This document shows, one piece after another, positions 9,777-21,335 of a DNA stretch of 64,000 bases. A program made the position numbers and the translations under genes. The notes beneath the pieces are model-generated. The model was given only the letters and a program-made list of their open reading frames with translations, was not told the origin of the DNA and did not search any database. The stretch is from Morchella semilibera (Eukaryota > Ascomycota > Pezizomycetes > Pezizales > Morchellaceae), in assembly GCA_009192285.1 (NCBI GenBank), contig CM018603.1:3588588-3652587 (forward strand), written 5' to 3'. How positions within the stretch are numbered: the stretch's first letter is position 1; each line of letters begins with the position of its first letter.

Positions 9777-12156
9777 GACACGTTAGCCCAGCTAGTTAGT
9801 CCCTACTTGTATCTTCTGAGGATGTAGAAAGGCTTCGGGTACCCGCGTTGTTAGTTCTCGATCTCAGCCTTGCACCGTCAAGAGCGGGGATATATCAACG
9901 TTACAAAGCTTCGGCTTGCGGTGAACAAGGCTGTTACACAGAATCGTAGCACACCGCCACATGTTCGATCGCCTTTCGAGCGTTCGTTACAGAATCTGGA
10001 AAGCTCAATTGATCCAGTACTCGTCCCTCCATAACGTTTCCGAACACAACCAATATTGCATACCATACAAATATGAGGGACTTGGCGCTTTTTTGTGTGT
10101 ATGCAATAGCAGTCGTGTTCGGAAACATCATGGAATTAGTAGTACTGATGCATACTAATAAATCATGATGCCTGTGCTTGATTACATTGTGATCAAGTGA
10201 GGTGGATGTGACTTGGTCGGTATATCGTGCGCATTCTAGAGGAGACTGATGCAGTAGCTGTGTATGGGGAATATTGGTAGGGGTAAGTGCAGCCACAACC
10301 ACTGTCTAGAGTACACGGAGGGACTACCTACATGTACAAATTATTTAAACCTACTCCGGCTGGCCAAGGACTGGGAAATGATGCTAAATGCGCAGCCTAA
10401 TGTGATAATAGCTACAGACGATCTGACATTGACTTTGGCAACTCAACACCGAGTACAACTAGGGGTAAGCTGTCTACTGCTGTTGCAACCACGGCCACTG
10501 TCTACACACTTATCCCTACACCTGTAGAGTAGTAGGTACCTACAATCAAACATGTAATCTATACAAACGGCAACACATTCAGCACCATGACCTCTCAAAA
10601 TCTTTTGAGTAAGCTTGAGGTATGACATCATTATCATGACTGTGTAAATATCGTGCATGTCCATGATTAACTGGCTCGATTTACGAGGGATATTGTCGAT
10701 CGACAGTTATCACCGATGGTTCATGTGAGCCCCAACACCTACTTGTACCTAGAGTACATGTACCTAGAAGGCGGCTGACCCCTACCATTCCTCAGCCTTA
10801 CACCCCAACCTCAACTCGCCCAGGATAAGCCATAACTTGACTCCCTTTCAATGTCAAATGCTGATCCGATCAATAGCTCCACGGGGATAATAGACAACCT
10901 AGTCCGAATCAGCAGCGTGGATCAATGTTCCCTATCCACTGGTTTCAAAGACGGGTTCCTTTTCTTTTGTGTTAGCTGGTTCCAAAGATAGCCATATACA
11001 ATCAAAGTCAAGCCACTAAATGCGAGGTCCCCCGAAGCTATTAATAAACGGCATTCAAATCATTGACTACTCTACTCCACGTGATCCGATCTATCCTACT
11101 CTATTTACGCGGAGGAGGAGGTGTGGACCGAAGTGCGGTTTTGCGGGGTACAGCACGATTTTAAGTTTCTTGGGAGAGAACCCGAGTGATGTAGGGTGTG
11201 TGTGGGGGAGGGGATCGAATGTTACTCGAGCTCTGCATAATTGATCTCGTATTGATTATTTGTTTATTCGGCACGCCACGGCAAGTTCCACCAAGGGCTC
11301 AACGGTACCATTTTCAAACCAACCCCCAATAGGTATCTGAGTCGAGGGAGACGAACAAATTCAACGCTGCCACGACTACTAGAGAAAGAGGGGTATTAAC
11401 CTTAGATAAGAGAGACACGACCAGCCTGTTATCGATCATCGTGAGTCCCATCGGTATCGATACTGGAACTGGGGAAGGGGGGGGGGGGTCGAGAGATCCG
11501 CGCGTAACTGTGTGTTAAATAGTAGCACTGGCCCTGCTGCCAAGTATCGCAGAAGCTCAAAGCTTCTCCTTACCACTGTTTCAGGACAATATTAATAGAT
11601 TTACCCGCTCTCCCCTGTCATCAACGTGCAACTTTTTTCATCCCAGACGAGACAAGACGAGACGATACGATACGACACGATATACGATACGAAGAGCATC
11701 CAGGGCGTTAAGCTGAGGGGAGGAGTGTGTGTAAAGAACGAAAGAGAGTGGTTTTCATCTCATCTGTGTTAGCTACACACTAAGGTAAATACAGCACCCA
11801 CCACCTCCCCCTTTAATTGCGGGAAGAGCACGCGAGCAAAGTGTGATTTAGAGACAGAGAGGGGTGATATAAAACTACATATTATATACTAATACCACAC
11901 CTCATACATGTATGTTGTACCTGCCTACATAGTATACATACCATCCATACATACCACACCCAGCCTGCCCTCGGCAGCTCTCTCGTTCCACACTACCAGT
12001 ATTTCCTCACCATACCTTACCTTACCTACCTACCTATAACAACCTTTCTACGCCTCTGTCTCGCCCACACTTACCACTCACTCTACCTAAGCATACTATC
12101 GCCTCTCGAGCTCCCGTATCGATCGTATCGTTCTCACGAATTCTAAATAGTCCACA
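9777..12156. other. Divergent intergenic region between the receptor and the Sec2-like gene
   Basis: No supported gene in 2.4 kb. It holds a hairpin at 10036-10126 (listed separately), a weak direct repeat (GGGGTAAG...CCACTGTCTA near 10276 and 10458), GTACATGTAC at 10754-10763, a G-run near 11477 and a GACGATACGA-type tandem tract at about 11645-11695. CT/TACC-rich sequence from 11880 to 12150 probably forms the Sec2-like promoter and leader, with GATATAAAA near 11867. Confidence 0.6.
10036..10126. repeat. Imperfect inverted repeat, 28-bp arms
   Basis: The arm at 10036-10063 begins GTTTCCGAACAC and ends TATTGCATAC; the arm at 10099-10126 is its reverse complement at about 24 of 28 positions. 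The loop is about 35 nt. It could be a MITE remnant or a structured transcript. No flanking duplication is obvious and there is no coding capacity. Confidence 0.5.
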
Positions 12157-13063
12157 ATGTCTCCAGCAGTCACCCTACCACCGTTACAAACAAGGACAAC
12201 CTGCTGCCCAAACTGCGGCGCGGACGCTCAAGAGTTCGCCGACGCGAGACGACGCATAGCAGAGCTCGAAGCTCAGGTTAGGATCCTGAGCGATAAAGCC
12301 TCCTCAGCCGGTAAGCCCACCATTGTTTCCCTGATCCCATTGTATTGCAACCACCCATACCTCCCCCTAGCATAGCACAAGCCCCCGTACCACCAACCAG
12401 ACTAGCTCCCCCACCCCTTCTCTTATACCCTAAAGATCCCCAAGCTAAACCCTGAACCCAGTGGACAAACTCGCCGACTATGAAGACGAATTCCGCAAAC
12501 GCTCGATCTCCTCTGGCCGCGACACCATGGGCTCCAATGCCTCTCCACCCCTGACACGCCCGACCTCGTCCCCCTCGCAGATGCCCGTGCCGCCGCCAGC
12601 CCTCAACCGCATCTCAGCCTTTCTCTCCGCCGCCACGACCCGACGCGGCGCTCCCCCGCCCAGCCCGCCTCCCGAGGAAGTGGTAAACGAGCCGCTGGAG
12701 AAGGAGCGACGGCTACGGGTGAAGGCGGAGGAGCGGCTGGAGCAGGTTACGGGGGAGCTGGAGGACCTGTCGGCCACCTTGTTCCAGCAGGCGAACGAGA
12801 TGGTCGCGACGGAGAGAAGGGAGAGGGCCAAGCTGGAGGAGAGGATCGCGGTCCTGGAGGGCAGAGAGGGAAAGACGAAGGAGCGTTTGGGACTACTGGA
12901 GAGAGCCGTCGAGAGAGCGGGGAGGGTGAGGGAGGTTTTGGCGGAAGGGGCAGAGAACGACGAGTATGCCTCCGAGCATGCCTGGCCGAGGGCTCGGTAT
13001 AAGGGTCTAGATCCAGCAGCGGGAAAATTAAAAAAAAAAAGTTATCTAAGAGGACAATCTTGA
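12157..13063 (+). CDS. Sec2-domain protein, likely Rab (Sec4-type) guanine nucleotide exchange factor
   Basis: Exons are 12157-12310 and 12462-13063; the intron is GTAAGC to CCCAG and the product is 251 aa. The N-terminus has a CPNCG pair of cysteines followed by a heptad-like helix (ADARRRIAELEAQVRIL). A Pro/Ser-rich linker follows. The second coiled coil contains the Sec2 signature LEDLSATLFQQANEMVA, the segment that in Sec2/Rabin homologues binds Rab and drives GDP release in polarised secretion. The C-terminus is short and ends in a Lys-rich stretch over an A-run. The protein is much shorter than yeast Sec2 but close to other compact fungal homologues. The family call is good; the exact Rab partner is inferred. 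Confidence 0.78.
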
Positions 13064-14744
13064 TTGAATATGTCTTCTTATAGACTTGGGGGTCCCTCCC
13101 TTTTTCTGACTTTTTTTGGGGGGGAGGCGTTTGTGAATATCTCTTATTCTGGAGTTGTGCTTTTTTTTTCTCTTCTTCGGGGTTTCTCTTTATTTTTCTT
13201 TCCCTTTTTTTTTCTATCCTTCAAATCATTCTCCTCCCCCCTCCGCGTTCTCCTCTTCTTCTTGCAACATTTGATTGATAAACGGTGCGGGTGTTTTTCT
13301 CATTCCATTTTCCAGCCTTTCTCCGACGCTGCGCTGCAGCTAGCGTGCGCGGCCCTGCATTCACGGCGTACCCCTCTTCTCCTCCTTCTTTTTCGTTTAT
13401 TACCTCTTCACGATGCCTGATTGACGACTTTCTCCTTTGTTCCGTTTCCTTTGGCTGCTATGTTGTGTTGTGTGTTTGGCCCTTCCTTCCCGGAGAGTCG
13501 GCGTGGGGGGGGGGGGGGAAGTTGTATCTACGATGTCTGGTTATATATACATATTTAATTCCATTGGAAATACCGTGTAGTCCTGGCGGATGTGTACCTG
13601 CTATGCTATGCTATATAGAGAGCTGCGTGCAAGACTGGACTATACCTATACCACAGCCGGAGAGATGGGAGTTTTTGCTCGGAGTGGGTATATATACAGT
13701 GTATACCCCCCCCCCACCAAATTAAGAACGAGAGAACGGCCTGGTACCCGCTGTACGTACCACCACCACCACCACGGAACCCCCCAGCGTCTTTCTACAT
13801 ACACGCACCCCATACAACCCCAGCCCCAAGAGTGACACCCCCATAGCCTCCCTCCCTTCCACCCCACCCCTCCCACCCCCAGCGCAGCGCCCAACGACAA
13901 GAGCCATACTAACAGTCCCCCCCCCCCTCTCCCCCTCAAGCAAATCACAGCATATCACTCACCCACTCTAAACCCGCCCAGTCTAGCACGCTGCAAGCCT
14001 TGGCGCACAGCTTCTCACTCGGTCGGTGTATGGGTCAGGGCAGGGCGTGGGGCGATGAGTGTCCAGCTGGCCACCCACCCACCCGCCGCCCCACCCCGCC
14101 CCGCCCCGCCAACCACAGGTAGCCAAATACGTCGTTCATCTGTACTAAGCACATTGGGATCAAAAAAAAAATCATGGACAATAATAGTGGTGATGGTAAA
14201 TAATAATAATATTGATACCGACCAACAAGCACTCAACACACATCCAATAAACCTACATACATACATACATACAAAAAAAAAGAGACTCCCCCATACTACT
14301 ACAAACTCTCACATACCACCGCCACCACGTGATGATTCAATCCCTCCGAACATCAAGTAAGGAAAAGAGAATAGGAAAAGAGAAACGAATGCAACCTCCC
14401 CACCCGTCCGTCCGTCCATCAATCGGCCATTCAGTCATTCAAAAGGTGTAACTACATATATAAATAGAACCAAACATAAAAATCGCCATGCAATGCAAAA
14501 ACAAAATGTAGGAAAGGGAAGGAAGGAAAGACCTCCAAGCAGCAATGACCACCGTTTTACATTCATTCAACGGTCAAAAGCCCACTGACCAAGAAGAGAA
14601 GAAGAAGAGGGAAAAATACAAAAAGGGAGAAAGAAAAAGGAAGAAAGAGTGATCACAAAACCGGCAATAATCAAAGCGCCCATCTGTGTCGTTTCAAGTC
14701 CATAACCAGCACCACTCCCACTACACACGCAGGTTCCCGAACGT
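13064..14744. other. Intergenic, low complexity, between convergent genes
   Basis: No gene. T-rich and CT-rich sequence follows the Sec2-like stop, with G-runs near 13505, CCACCACCAC near 13760, a C-run near 13920, a CATACATACATACATACA microsatellite at about 14258-14273 and A/G-rich sequence up to the Cdc20 stop. Open frames here are compositional artefacts. Confidence 0.6.
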
Positions 14745-16589
14745 CTAACGGATCGTCATCTGCTTACTCATTCCCTCCGCCTTTCCCCTTCCTCCCGCAG
14801 ACCCCGCAGACCCCGCCGGCCTCTTCTCAAACAGCTTCCAAAACTTCAGATTCTCATCACTCGCGCAAGTGGCCAACGTAGTTCCGTCGGGCGACAGCGC
14901 CGAGTGCAGAATCCTCGTCTCGTGTGCCGGAATCTCCACATTCCTGACAAGCGTCGGGTACGACCAGACCGTGAGCTGATTATCCGGCAGGCCGTGGCAC
15001 GACACGAGCTCGCGATACGACGTTGACCACTTCAGTGATGTGACCTGAGCCCCCGCATCGATGCTGTTGACCCTTGCGCCCGTCGTCGAGTTCCAGAAGT
15101 GGATGCATCCATCGTAGTTTCCTCCTCCGGAGGCCAGCAGGTTCAGCTGCCACGGGCACCACGACAGCGCCTTCACCGCCGCGCGGTGGTTCGTCTTTGA
15201 CCATTTGGGCGTTGTGAGCGCCCGCGCGTCCCATATGTTGACGAGGTTGTCGTTCCCGCCGCTCGCAAGCATTGCGCCGTCGCTACGCCACTCGAGCCCG
15301 CATACCTCGGACGTGTGCGAGAGCAGCTCGGCGACCTTGTGCGACTCGATACGGACGTCGTGGTTGTATATGTTGCCCGTGCGGGAGCCTGTCGACAGGA
15401 TTGCCTTGTTCCATGCCATTGCGCCGACGCGCGCATCGTGCGAGGACATTGTGCGCAGCTTCGTCTGCTCCTCCACGTCCCAGATCTGGACGTCACCCGA
15501 GGAGACGCCGACGGCAACGTAGGACCCGTCGCCGGACCACTTGACGGAGGAGACGTAGGTGTCATCCTGAGTCTCGAGGAGCTGCGATACAGAGCCGCTG
15601 TCCGCGTTCCAGACGTAGACGCTGCGCTCGAGGCCTATCGCGACCTGGTTGGCAGAGGACCAGTCGAGGAGGTTGAGGTAGTAGTCGTCGACGAGTCCCG
15701 GTGCGTCCAGGACCCTCTCGGGGGCCGTTAGGATTCGACGGCGAAACTGCGCGGAGGAGGAGGCGGCGGACTTGTTAGTGGGGCGGTTATACTGCGATCT
15801 AAGGTCAATGGGCTTCGAGGACTCTGGGGCCGCGGGCTTGAAGGCGAGGATTCGCGTGGTGAGGTCTACGCCGCATGCTGCGGCAACAGAGGACTCGTAG
15901 GCGAGAGCCTCGGGGTTCGGCCGCTCATAGCTAATTGGCTCCGTGTCTTCCCCGCTCGAGAGATTTGTGTTGGTGTTGTCGTCATCCGAGCCAAACACTC
16001 CCCCACGGAGAACGTTATCCGCGGACGAAATTGGACGGCCACCAGTGGCCGAGCCGGGGCGGTTGTTCGATGTTTGCGACGAGGGACGGGGCCTCTCAAT
16101 CTTGGAAGCTGCGGTGGGAGAGGACCCAGAGCGTGTGGGGATGAAGCGGTCACCGTTCATGCGGATGGTAGTCTTTGCTGGCTTTGCCTTCTTCTTCTTT
16201 ACAGGGCTCTGGGCTGGCATTGACCACTCGCTGACTCCAAGGCTCAATTCCAGCGGGGATTTCGCCGCCTTTGGCGATGTGGCGATTGGGGCTGACTTTG
16301 AAGCGGCGCCGGCGGGGCCGGGGGCTGTTCGGTTCTTCGGGTTGCCAGAAACCTTGAGGGATTCGAAGGCTGCCTGGAGAGAGCCAGACTTTGTGGGCTT
16401 ACGATCAACGTTCCATTCTGGTTCTGGCTGGCGCTGGCGGGGAGGAGTGAACGGGGATTGGTTCTGGACGGCGCGGGCACGGGGGGAGGGGGTGAGCGGT
16501 ATGCGGCCGTTGGCGCCAGCGCGGGTACTGAAGAGGGTGGAGTGTGACTTGCGGGGGGTCTGGACTGGAGGGGGAGTGGGGGTCGTCAT
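14745..16589 (-). CDS. CDC20: Cdc20, WD40 activator of the anaphase-promoting complex
   Basis: A single exon of 614 aa. The Ser/Pro-rich N-terminus contains the C-box DRFIPTR at about residues 147-153, which docks on the APC/C. The WD40 propeller starts near residue 285 with ERVLDAPGLVDDYY and DDYYLNLLDW, wording typical of Cdc20 rather than Cdh1 (which has FYLNLVDW). The protein ends in the IR dipeptide (KQMTIR) that binds the APC/C TPR subunits. It recruits securin and cyclin B for ubiquitination at anaphase and is the target of the spindle checkpoint. I chose the ATG at 16589; the frame stays open 44 codons further upstream through a Lys/Thr-rich stretch that looks like leader sequence. 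There are no introns, unlike most neighbours. Confidence 0.92.
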   Translation of the reverse strand: MTTPTPPPVQTPRKSHSTLFSTRAGANGRIPLTPSPRARAVQNQSPFTPPRQRQPEPEWNVDRKPTKSGSLQAAFESLKVSGNPKNRTAPGPAGAASKSAPIATSPKAAKSPLELSLGVSEWSMPAQSPVKKKKAKPAKTTIRMNGDRFIPTRSGSSPTAASKIERPRPSSQTSNNRPGSATGGRPISSADNVLRGGVFGSDDDNTNTNLSSGEDTEPISYERPNPEALAYESSVAAACGVDLTTRILAFKPAAPESSKPIDLRSQYNRPTNKSAASSSAQFRRRILTAPERVLDAPGLVDDYYLNLLDWSSANQVAIGLERSVYVWNADSGSVSQLLETQDDTYVSSVKWSGDGSYVAVGVSSGDVQIWDVEEQTKLRTMSSHDARVGAMAWNKAILSTGSRTGNIYNHDVRIESHKVAELLSHTSEVCGLEWRSDGAMLASGGNDNLVNIWDARALTTPKWSKTNHRAAVKALSWCPWQLNLLASGGGNYDGCIHFWNSTTGARVNSIDAGAQVTSLKWSTSYRELVSCHGLPDNQLTVWSYPTLVRNVEIPAHETRILHSALSPDGTTLATCASDENLKFWKLFEKRPAGSAGSAGGRGKAEGMSKQMTIR

Positions 16590-18362
16590 TGTCGTTTGTG
16601 TGTATGTATTGATGTTTTTTTCTTTTTTTTTTGTCTGTTTCTTTTCTTTTTTTCTTTTTTTATTTAAATTGATAGGGGGATAAAACAATCGGTTGGCCTC
16701 GTTAATTGCCGAATGCAACAATTAAGAGACTCTCTTCCTTTCTTTCTCTCCTCAGCTAAGACAGAATATATCTGCAGCAGTAGTAGTGACGAAGTGATGA
16801 TGATGGTAGCAGTAGCAGTAGTACAGCAGTAGTAACAGTTGATGATGATGATAAAACTCTTCGTTTGGATAAAATCCCCCGGCCTTGCTTTTGGTTTTAG
16901 GTTTTAAGGTTTGTAGTAGTTTGTAGTTCTCAGGATGAAGGAATGTAGAAAGGAGGAGGAAGAGGAAGAGGAGGGGTGATGGATACGGGCGATGGTGTTG
17001 AGTTCCTTATGTACAGCTTTGGCCCCCTCCCCCGGGCCAATTTGACGGTGCTGGAAGGAAGTCCCCGTTTGGCCAAGACGTAAACAGTGTCGTCGTCACA
17101 GCAACAACGGGGCAAACCAACCAACCAACTACGGCCACTTTACGCGCTCTTCTCTCTCTCACACACTCACTCGCGGTAAGTAGAGAAAAAACAGTACCAG
17201 ATTCACACACACCCCGGACTGACTGACTGACTGAGTAACTGACTGACAGTCAGTGTCATCACCATAAAAACCCGCCTGTCGCAATGGCAACCAACGGGCT
17301 GCTATGCACTGTAAAGTAGTCTGGTTTGTTTACACCCCTCCGTCGCGAGGGCAACGCAACCATAACCGCCCGCCCACGATGAGCTACACAGAAGTTTAGA
17401 TTCGCCAATTTCAAGGCGTCCAATTACAATCAGGGCTGTTTACGCCCCGCCCTAGACTAAGCAGGCCAATTTAAACGCCAATGTCAACTGCCCACAAAAA
17501 GCATAAACTGGTTCCTGAATACGACCACCCATCCCGGTTCTGCTGATATCTAAAACGACTGTAAGATACTGGGAGTATTCCATTACAAGCCTACAAGTAG
17601 CTCCCAGCCCGCCTTCACAACCCATCACTCGCACCCGCCAAGCCTTGCCTGCCCCTTCCCCCACAAACTAGAATATATTGACAAATGCGTATTCCATGTC
17701 AACCAGCCCTCCATGAGCTTGCGCCCGTACAGATCAATGATGCGGCGATCACCATATCTGCAACGCAAGGGCTGAGATGGCCGCGGCCGCCTCGCCAGAT
17801 CGACCGTGGCTTCTCCCTTCCATCCTATCCCATCCCATCCCGCCCACCGCGCATGATCGACTTACATGTAGTTATGTAGCTTTGTGATCCAGGAAAGGGG
17901 CAATACATGTATATGCACGTGGGTTTAAACGATTAAGGTGTTGGGAGGGGCGGGGGGGCACCTGGCATATGTATCTATCTGCCTTTTAATTTCCCTGACC
18001 TTAATTGCCCATCTAGAGAATCAGATCAGGACGTCCTTTGGCTTTTACTGTTACTACTAAGCGCTAGGGACGTTCTGTGCCTGTGTGCGTGAGAATTGGC
18101 TTTGGGTCGATAAATTACACATACATACATATAGATAGATAGATAGATAGATACCGACATGCGCTCTTAATATAATTACGGCTCGCCATAGAAAGCCTAC
18201 TCTCAGAAACCAGGTACTTGAAAACCAAATCCAGCAGTTTAAATTCCTTACACCAAAGAAAACCTAGTTACATTCCGGGCGATTACTATACAATTCCACC
18301 GCCCCTACTTTTAATTTTAAACTCCAAGTATAAAGTCTCCCCCCCACGCCATCGACCACCCT
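16590..18362. other. Intergenic between Cdc20 and fumarase (same strand)
   Basis: No gene. It contains the T/C-rich Cdc20 leader, a CAG/TAG/TGA trinucleotide-rich tract at about 16770-16850, a GACTGACTGACTGA tract at about 17217-17245, TACATGTA at 17863-17870 and a CATA/GATA microsatellite at about 18118-18153. Confidence 0.6.
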
Positions 18363-20132
18363 CTATTTCGGCGCAATCATCAGCTCGGGCCTAACCAACT
18401 CCACAAACTCCTCCTCGGTGAGGACGCCCAGCTCCAGCGTGCTCTCCTTCAGCGTGATGCCCTTCTTGTGCGCGTTCTTAGCGACCTTGCTGGCGGCGTC
18501 GTATCCAATCTTGCTGTTGAGGCAGGTAACCAGCATCAAACTCTCGTGGAGGAGCTTGTTGATCTGGGTCTCGTTGGCCTGGATGCCGACGACGCAGTTG
18601 TCCTTGAAGGAGCGCATTCCGTCGGACAGGAGGGCGATGCTGTGGAGGAGGTTGCGGATCAGGACGGGCTTGAACACGTTGAGCTCGAATTGTCCCTGGG
18701 AGCCGGCGACGGTGATGGCGGTGTTGTTTCCTGTTTTACGGGGTTAGGGTTAGTGGTGCGTCATGAGGGGTCACTCGGAGGAGGAAGGCACTTACCCATG
18801 ACTTGTGCGCAGACCATGGTGAGGGCCTCACACTGGGTTGGGTTGACCTTTCCGGGCATGATGGAGCTGCCAGGCTCGTTCTCTGGGAGGCTGAGCTCGC
18901 CGAGACCGCAGCGAGGTCCGGATCCGAGGTAGCGGATGTCGTTGGCGATCTTCATTAGAGAGCAAGCGAGGGTGTTGAGGGCACCACTGGCCTCGACAAT
19001 GGCATCGTGCGCAGCGAGGGCCTCGAACTTGTTGGGGGCGGTGATAAACTCAACCCCGGTGAGCTTTGAGACCTCGCTAGCCACAGCAACGTCGAAGCCC
19101 TTTTTGGTGTTGAGACCGGTTCCAACGGCGGTACCACCCTGGGCGAGCATCCTCAAACGAGGAAGGGTCGCCTCGATACGCTCGATGCCGTATGCGAGCT
19201 GGGTGGTGTAGCCACTGAACTCCTGGCCAAGGGTGAGAGGAGTGGCATCCTGCAGGTGAGTTCGTCCGATCTTGATAATGTGGTTGAAGGCCTTGACCTT
19301 CTCCTCAAATGCGGCGTGAAGCTCGCGAAGACTAGGGAGGAGGCGCCCAGTGATCTCGAGAACGGCCGCAATGTGCATGACAGTGGGGAATGTATCGTTG
19401 GAGGACGCGGACATGTTAACGTGGTCGTTGGGGTGGACCGGCTTCTTGGATCCGAGCTCACCACCGAGGAGCTCAATGGCACGGTTGGAAATGACCTCGT
19501 TGGCGTTCATGTTGCTCTGGGTTCCGGAACCAGTTTGCCAGACGACGAGGGGGAAGTGGTCGATGAGCTTGAGGGAAATGACTTCTTGGGCGGCAGTCTT
19601 GATAGCTTCACCAATCTTGGGGTCAAGACCGTGGGTCATGTTGACAGTCGCGGCAGCATGTTTAAGGATCCCGAAAGCCTTGATTACTGGTGGGGGCATA
19701 CGGTCGTAGGGCTGGTTGATGTTAAAGTTCATCAAGGACCTATTTTCGCCATTTCCATAAGTCTCGTATTCGAGTTGAGCTTCGAGTATGTCTGGGGTGA
19801 AAGCTTACCGCTCAGTCTGAGCGCCCCAGTACTTGTCCGTCTGGACCTTAATTTCGCCAAATGCATCGCGTTCGATTCTGTGGTCTGCCTATATTACAGC
19901 TGTCAATATATATTCCTCTCCGTAATTTAAGATTCTGGTTAAAAAAGAAATAAATTCCTACCATTCTGAAAGTGCTTGTTGAGAAAGATTTCCTTGCAGT
20001 GGCAGAGAATGTTTTTGGAGCGGACATCAAAGGGACTCGCGGGGCCAAAGTGCGGGGCATGGCGAATTGCACATGCGCCGATGAGCAGCGCCGGGTAGCT
20101 GCAACTCGGAGCGAGGTTAACGACACAACCAT
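18363..20132 (-). CDS. FUM1: Fumarate hydratase (class II fumarase), mitochondrial precursor
   Basis: Exons are 20132-19962, 19888-19809, 19739-18796 and 18730-18363, all with GT-AG introns that keep the frame; the product is 520 aa. It catalyses fumarate to malate in the TCA cycle. Exon 1 encodes a basic, Ser/Arg-rich presequence with no acidic residues, typical of mitochondrial import. Exon 2 begins [15 protein letters not shown], the conserved start of mature fumarase. The catalytic signature [11 protein letters not shown] is present, as are the GSGTQSNMN and [11 protein letters not shown] substrate-site motifs. Exon 1 ends exactly with an ATG codon, so initiation there would give a form lacking the presequence. 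Length and motifs match an intact enzyme. Confidence 0.95.
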
Positions 20133-21335
20133 TTTTGGTAATGTGTGTGATCAATTCAATGGGTGTGTGTGGGGGGTGAGATTGAGGGTGTGTATGAAAG
20201 TATGGGTGTGGGTGAACAGATGATGAGTATGTGCTCTGGAGATGAGCCTGAAGCTTTGGGTGAAAGGTTCAGAAGAACTGAAGATATTTCCCACAACGAA
20301 GGGAGGGTGGGGGCAAGGTGTTGCTTTGAAGTTTTTCTTCCCCCCAACCCTTCCCTCCTCGTCCTCCGCCAGTGCGGGATTCGATGCTGGACGGACCGCT
20401 CTCGGGAAATACCGGCTACGTGAGTACAGTGTAAACTTCAAGTATTCACCGCTTCACTCACTTACTCATTTGCCCACTTACCCGTAATCCAAAACAGCCA
20501 AACGCCGTCCTCCCGTGTAATCTATGGGAGAGTTTTAAACCTGCCCATGACGTCGGGGGGTTCTTTGAGCTGTTGGGGTTGAGCTGTTGACCTACATAAC
20601 ATACATTATGTAGAGTCGAAGAGAATCCACTCGCAATTGAACAATTCACGATTATGTCGATAATATACTTACATGTAGCTCTACACACACGGACAGCTGC
20701 TCGTGATCAGTCTCGCAGTAGAGTGATTTGGCCAATCCCTGTTTTTCAAAATTTTTGAGCTCAAATTTTGAGTTCTTGGCGGGGTTCTAAATATTTAGAG
20801 GTTGTTGGCCAAATCGCTCTACGTATTGTAAGTATGCAGTGATGATGAAGGCCAAAAAGGCTATACACTAGGCAAGTTGTAACTACAATGGCGCCTCCCT
20901 TACACACCCCGAATTTGTTGGGAAGTCCCCCCCCCGGCCTCCCTCCCAATTCCGGTTGCGCGGGGCTGCGGGTATTTATTTTTCCGCCCGACCGTACCTT
21001 CCCGGCCCGATGCCGAACGACGAGACAGAACATGCCTCGGCCTGAATCTCGGCAAACTGATTCTGTTATAAATTTAAATAGCTGTAGCAGGGAAATCCGA
21101 AACGAAAAAATTTATGGATGGAGGCGGGCAGAATTATCATTGACATGTTTTGTTTTGTTTCAATGGCTCTAACTAACGGCAGCAAATGATTCGCTGTTGC
21201 AGCATAGGACGATTCAAAAAAGGAAACACCAGATAAAGGGCAGCTTGAGATGATCTCTTACTACTACTACAAGCACCCCTTTGCTCCTCATGAATCCCAA
21301 TGCTCATATACTCAATGTAATTGCTAATTCTACAT
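20133..21335. other. Intergenic upstream of fumarase
   Basis: No gene. It holds the fumarase promoter and leader, TACATGTA at 20670-20677 and the MITE-like element at 20718-20822. AT-rich sequence follows towards the oxidoreductase 3' end. Confidence 0.6.
20718..20822. mobile_element. Short palindromic MITE-like element, TA-flanked
   Basis: The terminal inverted repeats GTAGAGTGATTTGGCCAA (20718-20735) and TTGGCCAAATCGCTCTAC (20805-20822) match at 17 of 18 positions. If the outer TA dinucleotides are read as the target duplication, the element begins GAGYGATTTGG, a layout typical of Tc1/mariner/pogo-type MITEs. The interior is itself nearly palindromic around CAAAATTTTTGAGCTC. The element is about 100 bp with no coding capacity and would need a transposase from elsewhere in the genome. 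Confidence 0.6.

Noticed and set aside
13590-13948. Overlapping Gly/Trp/His-rich frames on both strands
   Set aside because: Caused by CCACCACC and CCCC tracts between two convergent genes.
15943-16683. 246-codon plus-strand frame opposite Cdc20
   Set aside because: Antisense shadow of a strongly coding region; no protein-like features of its own.
19256-19930. 224-codon plus-strand frame opposite fumarase
   Set aside because: Antisense shadow of the fumarase exons and introns.
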